From: Variovorax gracilis
GTDB lineage: Bacteria; Pseudomonadota; Gammaproteobacteria; Burkholderiales; Burkholderiaceae_C
Direction: 5' to 3'
DNA length: 32,109 bases
Assembly: GCF_030317115.1 (NCBI RefSeq)
Contig: NZ_JASZYF010000046.1
Coordinates: forward strand, 1 to 32,109
In this document: in pieces, positions 16,713 through 24,810 of the stretch
Numbering within the stretch: position 1 is the first letter of the stretch
Layout of the letters: every line of letters begins with the position of its first letter
Notes under the pieces: generated by a model
Databases searched by the model: none
What the model was told of the DNA's origin: nothing
What the model saw: the letters and a program-made list of their open reading frames with translations, nothing else
Made by a program: the position numbers and the translations under genes

Positions 16713-18053
16713 ATGAACAGCAGGAACAATCATTGCGCCCTGGTTGCAGCAATCACCCTCTCGACGGCCGGCATGGTGGCATGCGGCGGCGGAGATGGCA
16801 GTGGCACCGGCAGCAGCGGCAGCAGCGTCAGTTCTGCCGGCCAGGAAAAGCAGGCTGTTGCCATCACGTCGTTCGGGACGAATGTCGTCGATGACTGGAA
16901 CAGGGTTGGCGTCGCCACTGTGACGATAGCCGCCGCCCCGAGCGGAACACCCGAGGAGCGGCAGCCAACTCACGACGCCGACATGGCGACCATGCACGTG
17001 GCAATCTATGACGCCCTCGCCGCCATCACCAGGACTCACCAGCCGTTCATGGCGGTCATGCCGAACGATCCGGCAGTCGTCGCGATGTCGCAGGAGTACG
17101 CGGTCCATGGGGCCGCTTACACCGTGTTGTCCAGCCTGTTCCCGGCGCGATCGGACCAGTACAAGAGCCTCTACGACACGGCAATCGCCTCGGCGGACGC
17201 GGCGGCGCTGGCATCGGCGCAGTTCGGCGCCGATGTGGCCCGCAAGGTGCTGGCGCAACGCGAGAACGATGGGCGCTGGACTTCGCTGACGCCCTATGTC
17301 GCCGGCACAGCGCCGGGACAGTTTCGAGGCACGAACCCGGTCAACCGGATGCGAGCGTTTCTGCGCCCGTTCTCGCTCAAGTCGGCCGATCAGTTCCGCC
17401 CAGACGGCCCACCGGCGCTCGGGAGCCCCGAGTACGCCGCGGACCTCAACGAAACCAAGGCCATGGGCGGTGCAATCAGCACGCAGCGCACCGAGTCGCA
17501 AACCGAGAATGCGCGCTTCATGACCGAATCCCCGGTGTTGTTCTGGACACGCAATCTTCGCCAGTTCGCTACCAGCAAGCCCACGCTCATTGGCAATGCC
17601 CGGTTGATGGCCATGCTCATGGTCGCCCAGACGGATGCAAGCATTGGGTGCTTCGAGGCGAAGTACTTCTACAACGCCTGGCGCCCGACCAGCGCCATCC
17701 GGCTGGCCGACACCGATGGCAACGCCGCCACCGAGCCCGACACTCTACGGACGCCCGTGGTGCCCACGCCCAACCATCCGGAGTATCCCGGCGGGCACTC
17801 TTGCAACACGGGGGCGACCGCGGAGGTCCTTCGGCAGGAATTCGGAACGAAGAAGATCCAGTTCTCGCTCAACAGCACCGTGACCGGAGCCACGCTTGCG
17901 TTCGAGTCGGTGGATGAAATGAACGATGCCGTGCAACAGGGCCGCATCCACGGTGGCATGCACTTCCGGACCGCGACCGTGCATGGCCGTGTGCTGGGCG
18001 AGAAGGTCGGCCGGCAGTTGGTGCGGGAACACTTCAAGCCGGTGAGCCCGTAG
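16713..18053 (+). CDS. Lipoprotein of the vanadium-haloperoxidase / PAP2 superfamily
   Basis: 446 aa. A lipobox-like MVAC (Cys24) followed by a glycine/serine linker (GGGDGSGTGSSGSS) indicates membrane anchoring by lipidation. The pocket residues are K317-x6-R324 (KYFYNAWRP), H362 in HPEYPGGHS, and R411-x5-H417 (RIHGGMHFR), matching the Lys-Arg, PSGH and Arg-His sets of vanadium haloperoxidases at the same spacing. PSGH is PGGH here. The ETKAMGGAISTQRTESQTE segment is nearly the same as in the paralogue 5954-7189 (IKAMGGKTSTQRTTEQTE), so both belong to one subfamily. It begins about 280 bp after the hydrolase gene on the same strand, and may be part of the regulator's unit. Halogenation or phosphatase activity cannot be decided. 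Confidence 0.8.
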   Translation: MNSRNNHCALVAAITLSTAGMVACGGGDGSGTGSSGSSVSSAGQEKQAVAITSFGTNVVDDWNRVGVATVTIAAAPSGTPEERQPTHDADMATMHVAIYDALAAITRTHQPFMAVMPNDPAVVAMSQEYAVHGAAYTVLSSLFPARSDQYKSLYDTAIASADAAALASAQFGADVARKVLAQRENDGRWTSLTPYVAGTAPGQFRGTNPVNRMRAFLRPFSLKSADQFRPDGPPALGSPEYAADLNETKAMGGAISTQRTESQTENARFMTESPVLFWTRNLRQFATSKPTLIGNARLMAMLMVAQTDASIGCFEAKYFYNAWRPTSAIRLADTDGNAATEPDTLRTPVVPTPNHPEYPGGHSCNTGATAEVLRQEFGTKKIQFSLNSTVTGATLAFESVDEMNDAVQQGRIHGGMHFRTATVHGRVLGEKVGRQLVREHFKPVSP

Positions 18054-18094
18054 ATTGAGCTTTCCGCTCTTCGCCTGCTTCCCGCTCCATGCCC

Positions 18095-18116
18095 GGCCCC
18101 CTCCAAAAAAGGGGCC
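18095..18116. terminator. Hairpin between convergent genes
   Basis: GGCCCC at 18095-18100 pairs with GGGGCC at 18111-18116 across a 10-base loop containing AAAAAA. It lies 42 bp after the stop of the haloperoxidase lipoprotein gene and before the end of the convergent PHB depolymerase gene. No T-run follows on either strand, so termination is only suggested by position. Confidence 0.4.
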
Positions 18117-18252
18117 ACATGTTGAGGGGCTTACCAATCTGGCGTGGTCGTACTTTCCGTGAAAATCAGTACGCTTGAGGTCGAAAAATCGTTGTGGGGC
18201 AGGGACTTGCGAACGCGGGCCGGTCCAAGCAGCTGGATTCCACGTAGGTCAC

Positions 18253-18921
18253 TCATTTCAAATGAGTAATCGTGGCTCCGCGCACCGTTTTGCACAACAA
18301 GTACGACCACCCCTGGATGTGCTTCAGGATTTCGCGCGGCTGGTCGTAGCGCCTGCTTTTGACCACGCAATGCACGACGTAGGGACCGCGACTGTCGCCG
18401 CAGTCGTCGCTGGCAGACGGTGCGATGAAGGCATGCCCGGCGGGCAGGCCGGTGACGTAGGCGAGACGGCCCGTCGGCACTCCGGCCGCACGGTAGAAAT
18501 CTCGTGTCGCCGCGGTGGCCGGCAGTCCGACGGTCGAATCCTTCGTGCCGTGGAAGAGGTAGACCTTCTGTCTGGCGATGCCCGACAGCGGATCGAGCTG
18601 GCCCGCCGACTCGAGCTGTTGCGCGGTCGTCCACGCCAGCGAGCCGGACTGGCTGCCCGTCATGCACATCTGCACGTTGCCGAACGCGGCGTTGGCGCAG
18701 TTGTACGGGCCTCCCGCGATGCTGGCGACGCCGATCACGCTGCCCGAGAACGCGACTGCGTACTGCACCGCCATGAAGGCGCCGGACGACAGGCCGGAGA
18801 CCGATGTTCTCGCGCCATCCGCATGCAGCGCGGGCAACGCATCGGCGGCGCCGGCCGGCCCCGGAATGCCCGCGGCGAGCGACATGAACAGCGAACATAG
18901 AACTAACCGGAAGCGACGCAT
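18253..18921 (-). CDS. Extracellular PHB depolymerase (type 2 catalytic domain), C-terminally shortened
   Basis: 222 aa from ATG 18921, behind an excellent ribosome site (GGAGG, 7 bp upstream). A signal peptide is visible (RRFRLVLCSLFMSLAAG, cleavage after PAGAA). The lipase box SVSGLSSGAFMAVQ holds the catalytic serine, and HGTKDSTVG carries the Asp region of short-chain PHA depolymerases. The family continues with a Cys-x-YDQA-ILKHIYG element and about 100 further residues. Here YDQPREILKHIQG is present but is followed after about 20 residues by a stop, so the end that supplies the substrate-binding part is missing. The product may be truncated or the gene inactive. It converges with the haloperoxidase lipoprotein gene. 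Confidence 0.7.
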   Translation of the reverse strand: MRRFRLVLCSLFMSLAAGIPGPAGAADALPALHADGARTSVSGLSSGAFMAVQYAVAFSGSVIGVASIAGGPYNCANAAFGNVQMCMTGSQSGSLAWTTAQQLESAGQLDPLSGIARQKVYLFHGTKDSTVGLPATAATRDFYRAAGVPTGRLAYVTGLPAGHAFIAPSASDDCGDSRGPYVVHCVVKSRRYDQPREILKHIQGWSYLLCKTVRGATITHLK

Positions 18922-19226
18922 GAAACCTCCGTCGACGGTGACCACGGGCAATCAATTGTTGCGATGCAGCACGAGAAGCAGCTTATTGTTCCCGACACGG
19001 TTCGCATCACCCGGTTTAATGACGAAGATCGATCGAGGGATTGCCACCGCCGCGGCTCAGTCTCGGCACCCGTAGAAGAAAGTAAATCCGATACCGACCA
19101 CGCGCCGTTTTCCTCTGGCGGCTGCTCTTGTATTCACAAGAGAAAGAAAATAAATCCGGTACTTCGCAATCGCGCAAAGCAGATCGATCGCAAGCTTCCG
19201 GCCCACCTGAGACGCTTCCCTCCAGG
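18922..19226. other. Upstream region of the PHB depolymerase and left flank of the Tn3 remnant
   Basis: About 300 bp, more AT-rich than its surroundings from 19075 to 19165. It should hold the depolymerase promoter and may contain the left end of the Tn3-type element, but I do not see a convincing 38-bp terminal repeat. No gene is evident. Confidence 0.4.
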
Positions 19227-20080
19227 ATGTCCGAACTCGATGTCCAGCAGTTCTTCAGCCTGAGCAAGGACGACATTTTCGCGATCTGCGAGCGCTTCCG
19301 CGACGACCGCCGCGTCGCTGCCGCCATCCAGTTGGTCTTTCTTCGGGCAAGCGGCCGCCCGATGGACCGATTTTCCACGGTACCGAAAGTTCTGCTGCGC
19401 TGTGTGCGAAGCGTTGGGGTTGCCCAGCGTGAGCATCGCCACCCTCCCCTGCGGCCTCAGGCAGCCATCTCGAGTGGCTTAAGACACCGCCCCAGCGCCA
19501 CTCCGCGACCACGACCGCGCAGACCCTGGAGAAGATTCGCGCTCTCAAGGACTTGGGCGTGCATAACTGGGCGCTGGATTCCATTGGCCTGAGCAAACAG
19601 CATGCTTATGCGGCGCACGTCCTGATGCGCCGGCCGTCGATGACAGCTTGCATCGAACAGCACCGTCAGACTGTTGAGGTTGTCTGTTTTCTGCACGCCA
19701 CGCTGATGGAGCTGACGGACATCGCGCTTCTTCAGGCATCGCGCCGCAGTCAGGAATTGTTCCGGCATGTCGCGCAGCGTGCCTACGAGAGTCGCGCCCG
19801 AAGCAACGGGGCCACGCTGCAGCAGGCCGTCAGAGCGAGGGCCGTGCTTCGTGACGAGACGAAGTCGTGGCGCGAACGTGTGCTCGAATCTCGACACTCC
19901 TGCAAGCACGGCTGGAATTCCGCGACCGCCGGCAACCGGCTTGCAACGGCGTTCGTTGCCCCCGGCGCTACTGCGGGCGGCGTATTGCAACCCAAGGGCC
20001 ACTGGATGATCATCTGTGCCGGTCAGACAAGGCTTGGGGCAGGCAACATCTGCCTCACCGGCGGTGAGAGAAGGTCGCGT
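19227..20080 (+). pseudogene. N-terminal part of a decayed Tn3-family transposase (tnpA)
   Basis: From ATG 19227 the frame reads MSELDVQQFFSLSKDDIFAI and AAIQLVFLRASGRPMDRF, the DUF4158 domain found at the start of Tn3-type transposases. The frame is lost near 19400 (about residue 60), then resumes in another frame as AQTLEKIRALKDLGVHNWAL and QTVEVVCFLHATLMELTDIA with ASRRSQELFRHVAQRAYE up to about 19800. After about 19870 the sequence dissolves. These segments lie in the order expected for residues roughly 1-350 of a Tn3 transposase. The remaining C-terminal part is found downstream at 22268-23337, beyond the EACC1-caspase pair. Confidence 0.75.
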
Positions 20081-20145
20081 TGATTCGTGGGTGTGTACTC
20101 CTTGCTACTCATTTGTGCCCCGCCGTCATCCGAGAGGTCGTAACT

Positions 20146-20526
20146 ATGGAACTGCAATTCGATGTCTACGTTCCTGGCGCCGACGCGGCGCGAATTGAAG
20201 TCATGGTCAGCAATTTGTTGGCTGAGATCCGTGAGCGCGACATTGGGTTTCGCGCTGAGCGCCTAACGCCAGAGCCCGCACCCGGAAGTAAGGCCGGAGG
20301 CGAATTCGGCGCGGCCCAACTAGCACTTACGCTGCTGGGCTCCGGCGGAGTGGCAGTCACCGTCCTCGGAGTGGTTAAGGATTGGCTCGCTCGGCAGCCA
20401 CCCCAGACTCACTTGAAAATCAAAATAGGCGGGGAGGAACTTGAACTTTCGACAGCGAATCTGGAGTTCGCTAGCCAAGCATCGGAGGCGTTTTTGCAAA
20501 AGGCTGCGAATGTTCGAAAGGATTAG
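20146..20526 (+). CDS. EACC1-like effector-associated small protein
   Basis: 126 aa from ATG 20146. A beta-helix N-terminal half (MELQFDVYVPGADAARIEVM, LLAEIRERDIGFRAERL) is followed by a glycine-rich hydrophobic segment (AAQLALTLLGSGGVAVTVLG, about 57-77) and a charged C-terminal beta-hairpin (HLKIKIGGEELELSTAN). The layout matches EACC1, the effector-associated constant component defined by comparative genomics next to caspase and other peptidase effectors in NTP-dependent conflict systems. Its molecular job is not known; coupling suggests it holds or delivers the caspase at the membrane. Its stop is 2 bp before the caspase start, and the caspase ribosome site (GAAAGGA) lies inside its last codons, so the two are one transcript. 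Base composition is more AT-rich than the neighbours. Confidence 0.75.
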   Translation: MELQFDVYVPGADAARIEVMVSNLLAEIRERDIGFRAERLTPEPAPGSKAGGEFGAAQLALTLLGSGGVAVTVLGVVKDWLARQPPQTHLKIKIGGEELELSTANLEFASQASEAFLQKAANVRKD

Positions 20527-20528
20527 CT

Positions 20529-22049
20529 GTGACTGGGCGCTACGCGCTGCTGATAGCAGTAGATAGCTTTCTGGATCCTGGGTTTCAAGGGCTTCAGTCT
20601 CCCGAAATTGATGCCAAGGAACTTCGAGCGGTACTTGAAGATCCCAGTCTCGGAAATTTCAACGTCCAGACACTTCACAATTGCGTCTGTGGAGAGGCTC
20701 GAGAAAAGCTTGAGGAATTCTTCGGCGAGCGCACTCATGATGATTTGACCTTATTGTATTTTTCGGGCCACGGGTACCGGGACGACAGCGGGAGCCTGCA
20801 TTTCATTGTGCATGATACACGGCGAAAGTATTTGCATGCCACTTCTCTGTCCGCTGAATACGTTAACGCCAGGGCAGACGCGTCCTTTGCAGGGCGAAAA
20901 GTTTTTATAATTGACTCTTGCTACTCTGGTGCCTTCTTGCGGCGCCACGGCAAGAGCGTCGATCAGGCGCCGACGCTAGTGCAAACAGATCTTGTGCCAA
21001 CGGACAGGGGAAGCGGCCATGTTTATCTCACCGCTTCAAGGGAATTCGAAGTTTCCTTTGAAGGGGATGTGGCTATTGGTAGCCCGTCAACCTCGTCATT
21101 CACCAAGCATTTAATTGAAGGAATCAAAAGCGGCGATGCCGATCAAAATGCGGATGGAATTATCGATGTCGACGAAATTTTTAATTATATAAGAACTAAG
21201 ATAAAAAATACCGAAAAGGGCAAGCGGCAAACACCTCAAAAATTTGCCGTTCGAACGGAAGGCCCTATCGAAATTTCAAAGAGTCCAAAAACACAAAATG
21301 TTTTTCCTCCAAAAATACTGGAACTTTTGCAGGAAGACGATAAATTTCACAACTTCTACGCGGTGGATCGACTAGAGCAGTTATTGCTGGACTCCGATTC
21401 GCGAAAAGTTCAGGCAGCTCGAAACATGCTGGAGGAAGTTTGGAGAACGCATAAATTTCCTTCGGTGCGAGCTTATGCGCTAGAGGCCCTAAACGCCGGT
21501 TCGCGCGTCCCCCATGTGAATGTAGGGCCGATTGCGACTTCGCTGTTATCACGATCGCCAACGCCTCAGAGGCAATTCACCGAGGTGCCTGCCGATGCGG
21601 AACGTCCTCCCCTTGACGATTTGGCCCCCGCATCAGCACTGTCATTGACGCGAGCCGCAACCGCCGTATCGGTGGAGACCGTGGTGTCGGAGAAAGTATT
21701 AAGCAATAAGGCCGAGCCATCCAAGCTGGCAGGGAGCCCTGTCACTGCGCAGGATACCGGCCCACAGTTGCCAACTCAAAGTCATTTTGATGATGAGGCT
21801 CGCAAGGCGCGCAAAGCGCAGATGCAAGTTGAGCGCATGGCCGCTGAGCAACGCCTTAAAGAAAAAATGAGCGCAATCGCCGCAAGCGCTCCCGAACCGA
21901 GCAACGCCCCCTTTCCCGGGGCGAACGCGCGCGCGCGCGCGCCGTCCACGTCCCCGACCCCGTCTCCGTCTGATCGGACCGTTTGGTTACTGCTTCTCGT
22001 CTTCTCAATTCTCTTGCTTACAGTATTGATATGGTTGGCGCGGCGGTAA
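20529..22049 (+). CDS. Caspase-family protease with EF-hand loop and C-terminal membrane anchor
   Basis: 506 aa from GTG 20529. The caspase (peptidase C14) fold is clear: first strand YALLIAVDSF, catalytic His81 in LLYFSGHGYRDD and catalytic Cys131 in VFIIDSCYSGAF. DQNADGIIDVDE (205-216) fits a 12-residue EF-hand calcium loop with Asp205, Asn207, Asp209, Asp213 and Glu216. Residues 260-325 are helical (HEAT-like spacing), 345-420 look disordered, 422-450 form a charged coiled coil, 458-483 is a Pro/Ala/Ser linker, and 484-503 (TVWLLLLVFSILLLTVLIWL) is a membrane helix with a basic end. Family enzymes cut after Arg/Lys or Asp; specificity is not readable. With the adjacent EACC1-like gene it forms a two-gene module, probably a defence or regulated-death effector. 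Confidence 0.9.
   Translation: MTGRYALLIAVDSFLDPGFQGLQSPEIDAKELRAVLEDPSLGNFNVQTLHNCVCGEAREKLEEFFGERTHDDLTLLYFSGHGYRDDSGSLHFIVHDTRRKYLHATSLSAEYVNARADASFAGRKVFIIDSCYSGAFLRRHGKSVDQAPTLVQTDLVPTDRGSGHVYLTASREFEVSFEGDVAIGSPSTSSFTKHLIEGIKSGDADQNADGIIDVDEIFNYIRTKIKNTEKGKRQTPQKFAVRTEGPIEISKSPKTQNVFPPKILELLQEDDKFHNFYAVDRLEQLLLDSDSRKVQAARNMLEEVWRTHKFPSVRAYALEALNAGSRVPHVNVGPIATSLLSRSPTPQRQFTEVPADAERPPLDDLAPASALSLTRAATAVSVETVVSEKVLSNKAEPSKLAGSPVTAQDTGPQLPTQSHFDDEARKARKAQMQVERMAAEQRLKEKMSAIAASAPEPSNAPFPGANARARAPSTSPTPSPSDRTVWLLLLVFSILLLTVLIWLARR
21926..21942 (+). repeat. 17-nt alternating CG tract inside the caspase gene
   Basis: Starting at C21926, CG alternates for 17 bases and encodes Ala-Arg-Ala-Arg-Ala at residues 467-471, 12 codons before the membrane helix. 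Loss of one CG unit would bring TGA at 21971-21973 into frame. Gain of one unit would move translation to a frame that also stops before completing the anchor. Either slip would release a soluble protease. Confidence 0.8.
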
Positions 22050-22267
22050 TGATGATGCTCTGTTCTCCTCGCAGGATTCAAGGCCGAAGGCGAAAGGCAT
22101 ATCGTGGTCGCGCGGGCTCTGGTGCAAAGATGGAGCGCGGCCGCGTGATGCTGCGGCAATGCGGCGTGAGTCAGGCCGAGAGCACCGCGGACCAGATCGC
22201 AGGCGCAGCTTGGCCGTTCAGGCGAAGACGGCCAAGATTAAATCGGTCTTTGCGGATGTGATGCAGC

Positions 22268-23337
22268 ATGATGCCGGAGCTCTCGGCAGCGAGCATCCGC
22301 CAGGCGATGCGCTGGGCCGGCGACGAGCGTCGACTGGCACGGGCTTGCCAAGCGGTGTTGGAGTTCATGCAGAGTCACGCGATCGCCGCCACATGGGGCC
22401 GCTCGGACCTCGCCTCCTCGGACATGATGAGCATGGAGACCACCAAGCGAGTCTGGTAGGCCCGCATGGATCCCAGGCGCAGCACGCCATCGATCGGCAT
22501 CTACTCCCATGTGCGCGATCGTTGGGGCATCTTCAACGCCCAGCCGTTCGTGCTCAACGAGCGACAGGCCGGGGTGGCCATCGAGGGCGTCGTGCGCCAG
22601 GAGCGCATCGAGACGTCGCAGCTCGCTGTAGACACGCACGGGCACACCGATTTCGCAATGGCCCTGGCTCGATTGCTCGGATTCGATCTGTGCCCGCGTC
22701 TGAAGGACCTGAAGCAGCGACATCTGTACGTGCCGCATGGCATGGCAATCCCGGCCGAGATTGCGTCGGTATGCATGGCCGAGGTTGACCTGCGGCCGAT
22801 CGAGACCCATTGGGACACCCTCGTCCATCTCACGGCCTCCGTCATGTGCGGCCACGCCAGCGCCGTGGCGACCCTGGCGCGGTTTGGATCTGCCGCCCGG
22901 GGTGACCCGATCTACGAGGCCGGTGTGCAGCTCGGCCGGTTGCTGCGAACGGCGTTCCTGGCGGACTACTTCGTCAATGAAGCATTCCGGCGCGAACTGC
23001 GCCGGGTGCTCAATCGCGGCGAAGCGGTCAACGCCCTGAAGCGCGCTATCTACACCGGGCGTGTCAGTCCGGCGCAGGCCAAGCGCGCCGACGAGATGTA
23101 GGCGGTGGCCGACGCGTTGAGCCTTCTGGCCAACCCTGGAACACGACGCAGATGCAGGCAGTGCTCGATCGCTGGGCCAACCGGCGCCAAGTCATCCCGC
23201 CAGAACTCATCGGGCGGATCGCTCCCACGCGGCTGGAGGGCATCAACCTGCGCGGTGTTTTCCGCTTCCCGATCGAGCGCTACGCCAATCAGCTCCTACC
23301 GTCACATGCTGCATCGAAAACTAGCGCCGTGTGCTGA
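22268..23337 (+). pseudogene. C-terminal part of the decayed Tn3-family transposase (tnpA)
   Basis: Reads SAASIRQAMRWAGDERRLAR, then SHVRDRWGIFNAQPFVLNER, IEGVVRQERIETSQLAVDTH and RLLRTAFLADYFVNEAFRRE, the DDE core and C-terminus of Tn3 transposases. Catalytic-region residues in TSQLAVDTHGHTDFAM and the glutamate helix near the end are recognisable. The frame is broken by TAG at 22457-22459 (where relatives have a Gln codon in VWQAR), by TAG at 23099-23101 (again a Gln position, EMQAVAD), and by a short deletion near 23134 (LLAN directly followed by the WNT region in another frame). The last part, QVIPPELIGRIAPTRLEGIN, runs to 23337. It cannot make an active transposase. Confidence 0.85.
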
Positions 23338-23531
23338 TATCGACCTCGCATCGACGCCCCGAACCGCGATTTCCAGAGTGAACAGGAAATTCAACGAAAT
23401 CAAGGACTTATCTGTTGCAAGCCGCAAGGTTGCGGGCTTCTCGAACCGTCAGTTATTACTGAGATGGAACCGGCGCCACCTCGGTAGCAAACTGAACGAC
23501 CCATCAACCGCTTCTGGATTGGAGGTCTGCA
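23338..23531. other. Left non-coding flank of the IS110 element
   Basis: Contains a near-perfect hairpin: AAGCCGCAA (23419-23427) pairs with TTGCGGGCTT (23430-23439), one base bulged. In IS110-family elements the non-coding ends can encode the bridge RNA that guides target choice, so this structured flank is a candidate. The outer end of the IS is not obvious because these elements lack terminal inverted repeats. Confidence 0.4.
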
Positions 23532-24554
23532 ATGGACATCGACATGCTGGGTATTGACTTGGCCAAGCGAGTGTTTCAGCTTCACGGTGCGAATCGGAGA
23601 GGTCATGCCGTGCATCGCTCCAAGGTCACGCGTGACAGCTTTGTGGAGGAGGTACGCTCGTTGCACCCGCGTGTCGTGGCCATGGAGGCGTGCAGCTCGG
23701 CCCACCACTGGGCCCGATGCTTCCAGTCCATGGGCATCGAAGTGCGGCTGATCAGCCCGCAGTACGTCTCGCCTTTCGTGAAGACCAACAAGAACGACCG
23801 CAACGATGCGCAGGCAATCGTCGAGGCCGCCAGTCGTCCAACGATGAACTTCGTGACAGTCAAGTCGGTGGAGCAGCAGGACATGCAAGCGGTGCATCGT
23901 GTCCGCGAACTTTTGGTCCATCAGCGCACGGCGCTGATCAACCAGGCCAGAGGCTTGTTGGGTGAAAGGGGCGTCACGATGGCACAGTCGCCCGAAGCGT
24001 TCAAGCGTGCGGTGCCGCAGGTGCTCAGTGCCTGCGAGGGCGAGGTGACCCAAATTTGCCAAGCGATGGTATTGGAGTTGGCCCAGCAGATCCAGACGCT
24101 CGAAGATCGCATCAAGCGCGCCGAAACGTGGATCAAGTCGTTCATGAAGAACTCGGCGCTTTGCAAGAGGATCGCCGTCGTCGGCGGCGTCGGGCCAATC
24201 ACGGCAACCGCTGTGGTGGCCGCAGTTGGCGAGGCCAAGGAGTTTCGAAACGGCCGCCATTTGTCGGCTTGGCTCGGGCTGGTGCCGCGCCAGTACTCGT
24301 CGGGCGGTAGATCACAGCTCAAGGGCATCAGCAAGCGGGGCGACACCTATCTTCGAACTTTGCTGATTCATGGTGCCCGCGTCGTGCTGCGCTACGCGGT
24401 AGGAAAGACAGATGCCCAGAGCCGGTGGCTGCAGGATCTAACCGCCCGGCGCGGCTACAACCGCGCGGCTGTCGCGCTGGCCAACAAGAATGCCCGCGTG
24501 ATTCAGGCGCTGCTGAGCAGCGACGCGCCCTATCGCCCGAGCGCTGCGCACTGA
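23532..24554 (+). CDS. IS110-family transposase (DEDD recombinase), intact
   Basis: 340 aa. The RuvC-like DEDD catalytic residues are visible: Asp9 (MLGIDLAKRVFQ), Glu52 (VAMEACSSAHHW), and Asp89/Asp92 (NKNDRNDAQAIVEA). The C-terminal Tnp domain contains IAVVGGVGPITATAV and the conserved serine of QYSSGG (256/257), followed by KGISKRGDTYLRTLLIHGAR. Length and motifs are full, without interruption, so the element may be active. These enzymes move the IS through a circular intermediate using a bridge RNA. Confidence 0.93.
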   Translation: MDIDMLGIDLAKRVFQLHGANRRGHAVHRSKVTRDSFVEEVRSLHPRVVAMEACSSAHHWARCFQSMGIEVRLISPQYVSPFVKTNKNDRNDAQAIVEAASRPTMNFVTVKSVEQQDMQAVHRVRELLVHQRTALINQARGLLGERGVTMAQSPEAFKRAVPQVLSACEGEVTQICQAMVLELAQQIQTLEDRIKRAETWIKSFMKNSALCKRIAVVGGVGPITATAVVAAVGEAKEFRNGRHLSAWLGLVPRQYSSGGRSQLKGISKRGDTYLRTLLIHGARVVLRYAVGKTDAQSRWLQDLTARRGYNRAAVALANKNARVIQALLSSDAPYRPSAAH

Positions 24555-24810
24555 GCGCAACCGGCGACGGGCAACCCACTTTCGGTCAAGCAGGGAGAAA
24601 TCACCCCCAGCACTGGTTTGCGAAGCTCTTGGAAGTGATGATAAAACTGGTTGGACCAACACCCTGAAGCCTGATTTCGGTGCCGGCTGCTCCTTCGGGC
24701 TCAAGCCGTCTTTTTGCTGAGGACAGGGTGTGCGGATCTCATCGAGGCTGCGGGCATGTTTCGACAAGCCCACCGGCAAGCCGAATACATGCATGCAGAC
24801 CGTTTTGACG

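Noticed and set aside
22457..23101. Possible stop-codon readthrough or amber recoding in the Tn3 transposase
   Set aside because: A nearby deletion also breaks the frame and the gene is split by the caspase cassette, so simple decay explains the two TAG codons.
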